From positions 1 to 64,000 of the forward strand of contig NZ_JANJZT010000011.1 in assembly GCF_024622975.1 (NCBI RefSeq): a stretch of 64,000 bases of DNA, read 5' to 3'. This stretch comes from Blautia caecimuris (GTDB taxonomy: Bacteria > Bacillota > Clostridia > Lachnospirales > Lachnospiraceae). The notes under the pieces were generated by a model, which saw only the letters and a program-made list of their open reading frames with translations, had not been told where the DNA came from and did no database searches. This document shows positions 8,992 to 16,240 of this stretch, piece by piece. Made by a program: the position numbers and the translations under genes. The stretch's first letter is position 1. Every line of letters starts with the position of its first letter.

Positions 8992-10074
8992 ATGAATTAT
9001 AAAAAAATTTTTATGGCTGTTCTTTATGTGTGTTTGTTTATGCCATTAATATCACAAAATATGGTTATGGCATCTGAGAATATTTTTCCAGAAAAATATA
9101 TAAATAAACAGAATGGTGTGACATTTGAAACAAATATTGAAGTCCCAGAGAAACTTGATTTTTCAAAAATAAAAACAGGAACTGCCAAATTGCAGTATCC
9201 AAAATCTGAACAGGCTATATCGGAAATTGCTGCTGATATTGCAATAGTTGATCAAGATATATCAAGTATTGAGTGGAAAGGGAAAACAGTAGATATCAGT
9301 TATTATACGCTTGAAGATGGAAGTACCTTGAACCTGGATACGATACTAACTTATACAACTCCGTTTTTTGATGATATTTTGAATGTATTTCGTGTTGAAA
9401 AAACAGACGTTTTTAACGCAGACAATTATAGTCAAGAAAATAATTTTAGTTATATCAGTTCGGAGGATGCTTTTCAGTACATTGTTGATATGATCAATAG
9501 ATGCGGGTATGAATTAGGAGAAACAAATTATAAATATTATGCCCTGGATGCAGAGACTATGCAGCAACAGGAAATTATAGCAGACAAGGCAGGCGATAAT
9601 TCTATAAGTGAACCACGGGAATGGAATAAAGAAGACGACTGTTATTATTTTTTTGCAGAACAGGTATATGAAGGGCTGCCAATTTATTATGGAAATCAGA
9701 CGTTTCCAGATGATGGAGTTACAAACAGACCTGTTCAGGCGGTGTATTCTTCCAGAGGAGTGGAGGGATTATATGTAAATAAGGTATATAGTATTACTGA
9801 ATCGGGGGGAAAAGTGAGTTTGCTGGAATTTGATAAATTAGCAGAAAAGATATCGGATAAATATGGGAATCTACTGACATCTGCATCTTATTATGTAAAC
9901 CGTGCGAAGTTATATTATATGCCTGTCGCAATAGGTGTGGAAGATTATGAATTACGTCCGGTATGGTTATTTGAAATTCACGAAAAAGGTACAGATAGTG
10001 AAACAGAAAATGAGTACGAAACCACACTATATACATTTCTGGATGCGCAGACAGGAGAGGAAGTGGTTGTTTGA
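8992..10074 (+). CDS. Exported protein with YycI/PepSY-like C-terminus, function unknown
   Basis: This 360-residue protein starts at ATG 8992 behind GGGAGG and has a signal peptide or membrane anchor (KKIFMAVLYVCLFMPL) with possible cleavage after VMA near residue 27. The rest is extracytoplasmic, with no cysteine lipobox. The C-terminus (about 270-360), with a PVWLFEI strand and an ending FLDAQTGEEV, resembles the last domain of YycI/YycH-like or PepSY-type proteins. That likeness is weak evidence. It lies between the small secreted protein and an ABC transporter, and its stop overlaps the next start. It may act as an extracellular partner of the transporter or as an immunity/sensor protein. 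Confidence 0.7.
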   Translation: MNYKKIFMAVLYVCLFMPLISQNMVMASENIFPEKYINKQNGVTFETNIEVPEKLDFSKIKTGTAKLQYPKSEQAISEIAADIAIVDQDISSIEWKGKTVDISYYTLEDGSTLNLDTILTYTTPFFDDILNVFRVEKTDVFNADNYSQENNFSYISSEDAFQYIVDMINRCGYELGETNYKYYALDAETMQQQEIIADKAGDNSISEPREWNKEDDCYYFFAEQVYEGLPIYYGNQTFPDDGVTNRPVQAVYSSRGVEGLYVNKVYSITESGGKVSLLEFDKLAEKISDKYGNLLTSASYYVNRAKLYYMPVAIGVEDYELRPVWLFEIHEKGTDSETENEYETTLYTFLDAQTGEEVVV

Positions 10075-10850
10075 TAAAATCAAACCGAGGCAGAGGATAT
10101 TTTTTAACAGATATAGGAAGAGTATTTATAAAGAAAGAAACCTACATGGGGATAATAGGGGTAACGGTTGCATTATTTTTTTCAATCAGTGGAAATATAC
10201 AGACAACAGTTATTTCTAATTTTTTATATGGGACATATGGGGTAGGATTCTTACTTGCGTTTGTATTTTGTGCGTTTTCCTATGGAACAGTTTATAGTGA
10301 TGAATTGGAAAACGGGTATATTCGTTATTCTGTAATACGCGGTGGATTGAAACATTATGTAATTTCTAAAGCAGCAACAATATTTTTATCCTCAGTAGTG
10401 GTTATGGCAGCAGGATGTGGAGTGTTTGGCATTCTTTGTTCTTTGCATATGCCATGGGCGGACGTTCAGATTTGTAAAGAGTTGGCAGCATCAGGGGGAT
10501 ATGCCTGGCTGATTAAAGAAAACAGATATGTATTATGGCTTGTCTCGTACGGATTACAATGGGGGATGCTGGCAGGAAGCCTTTCACAAGCAGCAGCATT
10601 TGCTTCTTTATACATAACCAATCGTTTACTGGTTCTGTCCGTTCCTGTATTTTGTTACCAGGCAATTACTGAGTTTTCTGTAAAACTTACAGAAAAAAAC
10701 AGTATGTGGAGTATTCAAAGCGTTTTTGATGCCAGGTATCAAATGTTTGGAGACGATAGAAAAATGTTTCTGTGGGCGCTGGGGCTGAGTCTTTGTACGA
10801 CTATGGCTCTATGTGGAATAAGTTATATCAGATTAAAGAAAAGGATATAA
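10071..10850 (+). CDS. ABC-2-like membrane protein, first subunit
   Basis: This protein of about 259 residues has around six hydrophobic segments, a cytoplasmic loop with DELENGYIRYSVIRG, and no enzyme motifs. That pattern resembles ABC-2 type permeases of bacteriocin-immunity or antibiotic-resistance exporters. The start is TTG at 10071, overlapping the previous stop by 4 bases (TTGA). A later ATG near 10146 would remove the N-terminal helix region. It is followed within 5 bases by a second membrane protein and then an ATPase, so the three genes probably make one exporter. Confidence 0.72.
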   Translation: MIKSNRGRGYFLTDIGRVFIKKETYMGIIGVTVALFFSISGNIQTTVISNFLYGTYGVGFLLAFVFCAFSYGTVYSDELENGYIRYSVIRGGLKHYVISKAATIFLSSVVVMAAGCGVFGILCSLHMPWADVQICKELAASGGYAWLIKENRYVLWLVSYGLQWGMLAGSLSQAAAFASLYITNRLLVLSVPVFCYQAITEFSVKLTEKNSMWSIQSVFDARYQMFGDDRKMFLWALGLSLCTTMALCGISYIRLKKRI

Positions 10851-10854
10851 AAGC

Positions 10855-11712
10855 ATGAAACAACTACATTATTCAATTCAAATTTTTTTACAGAAACTCC
10901 GGCAGAGCAGAATGTATACACTTTTGATTTTAGAAACTTATATCCTTTATATTTATGTTCAGCCAGTGATTAAATTTTCGCAGGACGTGAAATATCCATC
11001 AACACCATGGCTGTTGCCATTTCTGTTTTCTAATATATATTTTATTTTTTTATTTATGCTAGGGGTAGTATACATGTTTTCAGACGTACCTTTTATGCAA
11101 CATTATTACATGTATCAAATAGTGCGTATAGGGAGAAAAAGATGGGCAATCGGGCAGATTGTATCAATTATTTTTCAGTCATTATTTTTGATGTTTTTTC
11201 ATTTATCTGTCAGTATACTGTGGATCATCAGACATTGTGAATGGAAACTGGAATGGGGAAAACTGTTGCATACCGTTGCTTTGACAAATGCATCTGCACA
11301 TTATGGTTTTTTATTTGAAGTGCCATATTCCGCTATACAAAAGTATTCACCACAGGAACTGACTATTTTGACATTGTTTATTGGTACTTTCGTAATTGCA
11401 TTTACAGGTGTTTTTATGTTCGCAATTTGTTTAATATTGAATCGCTACTGGGCAATAGCAGCGGCGGTAGCAATGATCAGTATGGTTTATCTTGTTCATA
11501 ATGCAAATCCTGCAATGATTCAAAAGATATCTGCATTTGCTCCGGTCAGCTGGATACAAACAACTAATATAGGGACAAAAATGTATAATTATTATACACG
11601 ACCTTCACTGACTTATATTGTATGCGCATTATGTATTGGGATTTTAATATTCAGCATATTGATAATATGGCGTGTAAATAATGTGGAGTTTTTATTTAGC
11701 AAAGAAGACTGA
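10855..11712 (+). CDS. ABC transporter membrane protein, second subunit
   Basis: This 285-residue protein has about six membrane helices and no recognisable catalytic motifs. It is strongly hydrophobic and AT-rich in codon use, like its neighbours. Its position between another membrane subunit and the ABC ATPase indicates the second half of the transmembrane channel. Families such as DUF2705 have this size and context, but I cannot confirm membership. The likely role is export of, or self-protection from, the secreted product of the operon. Confidence 0.7.
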   Translation: MKQLHYSIQIFLQKLRQSRMYTLLILETYILYIYVQPVIKFSQDVKYPSTPWLLPFLFSNIYFIFLFMLGVVYMFSDVPFMQHYYMYQIVRIGRKRWAIGQIVSIIFQSLFLMFFHLSVSILWIIRHCEWKLEWGKLLHTVALTNASAHYGFLFEVPYSAIQKYSPQELTILTLFIGTFVIAFTGVFMFAICLILNRYWAIAAAVAMISMVYLVHNANPAMIQKISAFAPVSWIQTTNIGTKMYNYYTRPSLTYIVCALCIGILIFSILIIWRVNNVEFLFSKED

Positions 11713-11747
11713 ATTTTTATTATTATAACTTGTACAGAGGAAAATAT

Positions 11748-12395
11748 ATGGACAGACAGAATTATGCGATCGAAGTATCTCATGTAAGTAAAAGTTTTAA
11801 AGATAACAAAGTTTTGAGGGATGTTTCTCTTTCCTGTCAGAGTGGCAAAATTTATGGACTTGTTGGACATAATGGTTCTGGAAAGACTGTTTTGTTTAAA
11901 TCTATTTGTGGTTTTCTTTCCTGCGATGAAGGAACCATAACTGTCAATGGTAAGGTTATGGGGAAAGATAAGGATATGCTGACCGATGCGGGGATTATTA
12001 TTGAGGAACCGGCTTTTTTGCGGACATGGAGTGGATATCATAATCTGGAATTTCTTTATACTTTGCGCAACAAAAAGAACAAAGAATATCTTTATTCTGT
12101 TCTCAGAAAAGTCGGTTTGGATCCCACATTGAAGCGTCCTGTTGGAAAATATTCACTGGGCATGCGCCAGAGACTTGCCATTGCGCAGGCCATTATGGAA
12201 GATCCGGGAATTTTGATTCTGGATGAACCTATGAATGGCTTGGATAAAAATGGAGTGAGAGAGATCAGGGAGCTTCTGTTAAAAATGAAAGAAGAAAATA
12301 AACTGATTATTCTGGCCAGTCATAATCGGGAAGATATTGATGTTCTTTGCGATGAGGTTTATGAAATGGAAGACGGGGTAATCTGTAAAATATGA
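11748..12395 (+). CDS. ABC transporter ATPase of the agr-type operon
   Basis: This 215-residue nucleotide-binding protein carries Walker A GHNGSGKT, signature YSLGMRQR, Walker B ILILDEP and the switch histidine in ASHNRED. It belongs to the small single-domain ATPases that pair with ABC-2 permeases (bacitracin/lantibiotic-resistance type). The ATG at 11748 follows AGAGGAAA; a TTG at 11730 is in frame but less likely. It should power the two preceding membrane proteins. It lies just before agrB, in the middle of the quorum-sensing locus. Confidence 0.9.
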   Translation: MDRQNYAIEVSHVSKSFKDNKVLRDVSLSCQSGKIYGLVGHNGSGKTVLFKSICGFLSCDEGTITVNGKVMGKDKDMLTDAGIIIEEPAFLRTWSGYHNLEFLYTLRNKKNKEYLYSVLRKVGLDPTLKRPVGKYSLGMRQRLAIAQAIMEDPGILILDEPMNGLDKNGVREIRELLLKMKEENKLIILASHNREDIDVLCDEVYEMEDGVICKI

Positions 12396-12452
12396 AAAAC
12401 AGAGTTTTTAATGGAGGATATTGGGCTAGGAACTTTTAAAGGTGTGACATTT

Positions 12453-12463
12453 GGGGGGGGGGG
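12453..12463 (+). repeat. Run of 11 G bases at the AgrB ribosome binding site
   Basis: Eleven consecutive G bases end in GGGAG, 8 bases before the agrB ATG, so the run forms the Shine-Dalgarno sequence. Such homopolymers are slippage-prone. A short frame from ATG 12411 runs through the tract and, at 11 G, stops (TGA 12471-12473) immediately before and in frame with the agrB ATG. A length change would move that stop, but this small frame has no good ribosome site, so its translation is uncertain. Confidence 0.85.
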
Positions 12464-12473
12464 AGAAAAATGA

Positions 12474-13031
12474 ATGATAAGTGAATGGAGTAGGACAATA
12501 TCAAATCAAATATGTGAAAATCAGAACGAAAAGGAGATTATTCAGTATGGTTTAAATCAGTTTTTTTGGATACTATTAAATTTTTTTGCAATTGCAATAT
12601 CCGGTGTTTTATGGCACGAATTTTGTTTTAGTATCTTGGTCTTTTTAGAAATATATTTTTTGCGCCCATATGCAGGCGGTTATCATGCTGATACAGAAAT
12701 AAAATGCTGTATGATTTCTGTAGGAATCGTGAATATTGCAATGCTAGTAAGAAAGATCAATGTATTTTCACCAGATAGTATACTTATGATTTATATATGC
12801 TTCATTTGTGTGATCGCCTTGTTTTCTCCTGCAGATAATCCGATACATCCTCTATTAAAGGCAGACAGCAGGTATTACAGAAAAAGGTCAAGACAATTAG
12901 TTTTTGGGTACAGCAGCTTACTTGCGGTGAGTATGGCTCTGCGAATTACAGTTTTAGGAGATTCAATTATATACACAATTTTGATAGTAGGAGTATCTGT
13001 TTTGGCAGGAAAATGGAAGTATAAGAAGTAA
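12474..13031 (+). CDS. agrB: AgrB-family membrane peptidase processing the AgrD-like peptide
   Basis: This 185-residue protein has five or six membrane helices and the AgrB signature RPYAGGYHA with catalytic H71 and C78, the same seven-residue spacing as in staphylococcal AgrB. AgrB cuts the AgrD tail and forms the thiolactone ring. Length is normal for the family. It is unusual in being the last gene of the locus, about 4 kb from the precursor gene, separated by a secreted protein and an ABC transporter. The ATG at 12474 is set by a ribosome site made from a poly-G run. A bidirectional terminator follows at 13150. Confidence 0.92.
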   Translation: MISEWSRTISNQICENQNEKEIIQYGLNQFFWILLNFFAIAISGVLWHEFCFSILVFLEIYFLRPYAGGYHADTEIKCCMISVGIVNIAMLVRKINVFSPDSILMIYICFICVIALFSPADNPIHPLLKADSRYYRKRSRQLVFGYSSLLAVSMALRITVLGDSIIYTILIVGVSVLAGKWKYKK

Positions 13032-13041
13032 ACATTTCTTT

Positions 13042-13118
13042 TCGGAAGATTCCCGGAAATTGAGGAAGACGAGCCGACATACTGTCTCTTTTGTAATAAA
13101 TATCCGAAAGCAGAATAA
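13042..13118 (+). pseudogene. 3' remnant of a second D-lyxose isomerase gene
   Basis: Seventy-seven bases align without gaps to 3300-3376, the end of the D-lyxose isomerase gene, including its stop codon. The encoded 24-residue tail keeps frame and 20 identical residues (A/T, R/C, L/F and E/K differ). There is no start and no upstream part. It marks the right border of the agr-type island and shows that the locus was duplicated or recombined with a diverged copy. Confidence 0.85.
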
Positions 13119-13149
13119 AAACAGAAAGTATTATCAGAATGACAGGAAT

Positions 13150-13186
13150 TTTAAAGGGGTGTTTACACCCCTTTAAATTTTTTTAT
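13150..13186. terminator. Bidirectional terminator between agrB and the HD gene
   Basis: A perfect 13-base stem (13150-13162 with 13165-13177) with A/T runs on both sides serves the convergent agrB and HD genes. The stop codon of the HD gene lies in its loop. Confidence 0.85.
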
Positions 13187-13933
13187 ATATTCCTGCGCAT
13201 GCTTTTGGATTTCCTGCATCTGACGGGCAGTGACAGGATTGGTATACGGGATTCTGTGAACCAGTTTTTCAATATAATTGTTTTCCGCAACAATGTCCAT
13301 GCTTTCCTTAAAGTTCAGGTCAAAGATATGAACCAGATAGGATACCCAGTAATCCATTTTTGTGATCCGGTCAGCGGACAGAATGGTGCTGCTGCGGAAT
13401 ACTGTTTCATAAACCTTTGGGGAGATTTCAAGGGCTCCAATCTCTTCGCCGGGCATTCCCATAAAGGTGAGCAGATCATCTTCAAGCTTTACCCGGAAGT
13501 TGTCCAGTTTATCTGCGTCGCGGATAAGCCGGGCATGGAAAAGCGCACAGGGATCAGAAACTCCTTCCAGAACAAAATCACTGTGTTTTGCAATGGCAGT
13601 GCGAATGATTTCATCCCAGCGATCATCCGGCATAAAACGACGGATCATTCCTTCCTCAAATAAAATCTGCACGCCATAGGCGGCATGATCCATGGTTGTT
13701 GGCTCAAAACTGTCAAATTGTTTTAACTGCTCAAACCGTCCGATATCATGGAGAAGAGCAATGATTTTGGCAAGGGATACAGTTTCTTCATCCAGATTTC
13801 TCCGGCGGCATACCTCTTCCGCCTGCTTTACCACACCATAAGTATGGACGATCTTCAGACGGACTTTATCGTTATTCTGATCATAATCTTTTAAATATTC
13901 CTGAAAAACGTGAGCTGCTTTTGTAAAATCCAT
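13163..13933 (-). CDS. HD-domain phosphohydrolase
   Basis: This 256-residue cytoplasmic HD-superfamily protein has a metal-binding H near the N-terminus, the HD pair in LLHDIGRFEQ, a later AIAKHSD helix and the RDADKLDN block. Such enzymes hydrolyse nucleotides or related phosphates; the substrate here is unknown. The start ATG (13931-13933) is chosen because AAGGAG lies just upstream, although the frame stays open to 14170. A broken copy of the same gene is at 5862-6045. It is transcribed towards agrB and is the only minus-strand gene in this part of the window. Confidence 0.85.
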   Translation of the reverse strand: MDFTKAAHVFQEYLKDYDQNNDKVRLKIVHTYGVVKQAEEVCRRRNLDEETVSLAKIIALLHDIGRFEQLKQFDSFEPTTMDHAAYGVQILFEEGMIRRFMPDDRWDEIIRTAIAKHSDFVLEGVSDPCALFHARLIRDADKLDNFRVKLEDDLLTFMGMPGEEIGALEISPKVYETVFRSSTILSADRITKMDYWVSYLVHIFDLNFKESMDIVAENNYIEKLVHRIPYTNPVTARQMQEIQKHAQEYIKKFKGV

Positions 13934-14476
13934 AGCCGGACTCCTTATTGGTTTTATTAGGTTTATTGTATCATTTCCCGGCGTATAACACCACTGTAAA
14001 AACAGGAGAATATTATTTATTGTCCACGGGATATTATTCTGCCAGGTGTTCGGGCATATATGCAAAAAAACGGGATATACAGGATAAAATGACATAGCCG
14101 AAGATGAATGGAAAGGGATTCTGACCAGATTTCCGGGAACGGAGTAAGCAGCATTTTTATATAACGGCACATGAATGTATAATCAGTTGGGTTTCACGGT
14201 AGAAAAAGTATGACAATGCTGATATAATCAGGATAGCAGGCAGGGATTCAATAAAAAGGTGAATTTATAGCTTTCGTAAAAATAATGCTGAAAGTACAGC
14301 GATAAATTGCATCAGAGACAAAGAAATACGGAAGTACAGTAAGAGTCTGTGTGAATAGAACAGATATTTTCGGATCATCTGATTTGGGACAGGAAGAATG
14401 AGGTGAAAGGGGACACGGAAATATTTCTGTACTAAATAAAAATTTATCATAAATGAAAAACAGGAGGAAAGAGAGT
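13934..14476. other. 543-base intergenic region with a duplicated segment
   Basis: No convincing gene lies here. Bases 14163-14310 are clearly similar to 6070-6210, which lie upstream of the AgrA-like gene, and include the shared extended -10 TGATATAAT at 14220-14228. The rest shows nothing recognisable apart from the upstream region of the HD gene. Confidence 0.7.
14220..14228 (+). promoter_or_regulatory. Extended -10 promoter upstream of the LprI-like gene
   Basis: TGATATAAT with conserved surroundings is the second copy of the element at 6126-6134. It lies about 250 bases before the LprI-like gene, so a long leader would result. Confidence 0.45.
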
Positions 14477-15439
14477 ATGAGAAAGAAAACAGCAGGACTG
14501 GCAGCACTTATCTGCGCCGCAGGGCTGATATCTGTAACACAGACAGATACGGTACTGGCAGATGGAGGATTTTCCTATGAGGATGTGGCAAATCGGGAGT
14601 TTTTGTTTTGCAGTGGGGCCGGTGCGTGGTCAACAGTTCTGACAATCAATGAGGATGGAACTTTTGAGGGGTATTATCATGACACAGATATGGGAAGTCG
14701 TGGGGAAGAATACCCTAGCGGAACACGATATGTCTGTAATTTTTCAGGACAGTTTACAGAGCCGGTTCAGGTAAATGAGTATACATATTCAGCTCAGCTT
14801 CAGACTCTTCAGTGTGAACAGGAACCGGGTACAGAGGAAATTATTGAGGGAATAAAAAATATGTACAGCGAACCTTATGGTTTGGATAATGCAGAGAATA
14901 TACTGTTTTACATGGAGGGAGCGCCCATAGCGGAGCTTCCCGAAGGATACCGAAGCTGGGTTGGATATTTGGATCTGGCAAATCTTCAGGAAACTTCATT
15001 GCCATTTATCGGACTTTATAATGAGGCTGCCCAGCAGGGATTTTCCAGTGCAGTAAAAGAAGGCTCGGCTCCGGTGACTGAGGAGACTTCAGATATTGAT
15101 GCAGAGCTGACAGAAACAGAATCAAAGGCAGCAGAGCTTCAGAGCAGGATAGACAGCGCTCTGGCGCAGGCAGATATCAATATATTGTCAGGTGAGCTTT
15201 ATAAGCTCTGGGATGATGAGCTGAATTCTATCTGGGGAAGATTAAAGACTATTCTTCCAGCAGATACAATGGAGCAGCTTACAGATGAAGAGATTGCCTG
15301 GATTGAAGAAAAGGAGGCAGCTGTGGCAGCGGCAGGCCGTGAGGCAGCAGGCGGAAGCATGCAGCCTATGCTGGAAAATTTAAAGGGATCGGAACTGACA
15401 AAAGCCAGAGTTTATGTACTGGCAGAATATCTGAGATAA
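14477..15439 (+). CDS. Secreted protein with LprI/DUF1311-like C-terminal domain
   Basis: This 320-residue protein has a Sec signal peptide (MRKKTAGLAALICAAG, probable cleavage after VLA near residue 28). The N-terminal half is a beta-rich region of unknown role. A helical C-terminal domain (about 210-320), with repeated acidic/Leu segments and LTDEEIAWIEEKEAAV, resembles lysozyme-inhibitor LprI-like/DUF1311 domains. The ATG at 14477 follows GGAGGAAAG; an upstream ATG at 14453 has no site. It is a single gene with its own terminator. A role in envelope protection is possible but unproven. Confidence 0.72.
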   Translation: MRKKTAGLAALICAAGLISVTQTDTVLADGGFSYEDVANREFLFCSGAGAWSTVLTINEDGTFEGYYHDTDMGSRGEEYPSGTRYVCNFSGQFTEPVQVNEYTYSAQLQTLQCEQEPGTEEIIEGIKNMYSEPYGLDNAENILFYMEGAPIAELPEGYRSWVGYLDLANLQETSLPFIGLYNEAAQQGFSSAVKEGSAPVTEETSDIDAELTETESKAAELQSRIDSALAQADINILSGELYKLWDDELNSIWGRLKTILPADTMEQLTDEEIAWIEEKEAAVAAAGREAAGGSMQPMLENLKGSELTKARVYVLAEYLR

Positions 15440-15458
15440 TCATTGATACAGCAGCGAC

Positions 15459-15497
15459 AAAGAGACATTTCGTAATTGAGATGTCTCTTTTGTTTTT
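15459..15497 (+). terminator. Terminator after the LprI-like gene
   Basis: A perfect 10-base stem (15459-15468 with 15481-15490) is followed by a T-rich tail. The rest of the 336-base gap up to 15775 holds only the promoter at 15603-15632. Confidence 0.85.
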
Positions 15498-15602
15498 ATG
15501 AGATGCATAGCCAGAGTTTAAGGCTTTTTGGTATCCGCATATCAAAGATTCCATTGTGAAAATTTTGTATTTGCTCAGTTATGGTTAGCAATATAAAAGT
15601 TG

Positions 15603-15632
15603 TTGACAACTTACAGTTAGTTGTGGTATACA
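15603..15632 (+). promoter_or_regulatory. Promoter with overlapping palindromic operator for DUF454/ABC genes
   Basis: TTGACA (15603-15608), an 18-base spacer and TATACA (15627-15632) form a good sigma-A promoter. An inverted repeat ACAACT-N7-AGTTGT overlaps the -35 and spacer, and a second imperfect dyad, AAGT..ACTT, lies at about 15639-15654. Repression by a MarR-type or similar dimeric regulator is plausible, but no such gene is adjacent. Confidence 0.6.
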
Positions 15633-15775
15633 TATTTAAGTTAGATTAGACTTACTAAATAATGATTGAAAACAGCCGGGACAACTGTAAAAAAATGCAG
15701 TATGAAAGACAGAGGGATTGTCTTGTAGGAGAACAGCTGCACTGTGTACAGAAAAGCGGCGGAAAGGTCTGGTAT

Positions 15776-16165
15776 ATGAAGAAATCAATAAAAATATTCT
15801 GGATAACGGCAGGTTTTTTATGTTTGGGACTGGGAACCGCAGGAGTTTTGCTACCTTTTCTGCCAACTGTGCCTTTTTATATGGCAACTGTTTTCTGTTT
15901 TGCAAAAAGCTCCAGGAAGCTTCATGGCTGGTTTATCGGAACCACTCTGTATAAAAAGAATCTGGACAGTTTTGTCAGAGAAAGGGCTATGACTATGAGA
16001 ACAAAACTAAGGATCATGGGAATGGTTTCCGGAATTATGGCAATTGGCTTTCTTATGATGAAGGATGTGCCTGCAGGAAGAATCTGTCTGGCAGCAGTGT
16101 GGGTATTTCATGTTTTTTACTTTTTTATGAGGATCAGAACGATTCCCACAGAGACAAAGCAGTAA
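15776..16165 (+). CDS. DUF454 (YbaN-like) inner-membrane protein
   Basis: This small membrane protein of 129 residues has the DUF454 features: an N-terminal helix with [17 protein letters not shown], then the conserved FCFAKSS segment and two C-terminal helices. The ATG at 15776 has a GGAAAGG site, whereas the frame also opens at 15662 without one. It lies 75 bases before a heterodimeric ABC exporter and is probably co-transcribed with it from the promoter at 15603. Its biochemical role is unknown. Confidence 0.85.
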   Translation: MKKSIKIFWITAGFLCLGLGTAGVLLPFLPTVPFYMATVFCFAKSSRKLHGWFIGTTLYKKNLDSFVRERAMTMRTKLRIMGMVSGIMAIGFLMMKDVPAGRICLAAVWVFHVFYFFMRIRTIPTETKQ

Positions 16166-16240
16166 AAAACAGGCTTTGAAGAAAGTAAAAGACTGAAGAG
16201 CACAGAGCATTTTTGATAATAGAAAAAGGAGACATACAGA

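Noticed and set aside
12444-12471. A promoter GTGACA-16-AAAAAT spanning the agrB poly-G tract
   Set aside because: The -10 matches weakly and the start would fall inside or after the agrB start codon, so it cannot serve that gene.
12411-12473. Twenty-codon frame through the poly-G tract before agrB as a real peptide gene
   Set aside because: No ribosome site precedes its ATG and the composition is simple. It is kept only as a possible part of the agrB control described in the findings.
13139-13663. A 174-codon plus-strand frame over the HD gene
   Set aside because: The minus strand encodes a complete HD-domain protein with motifs here; the plus frame has none.
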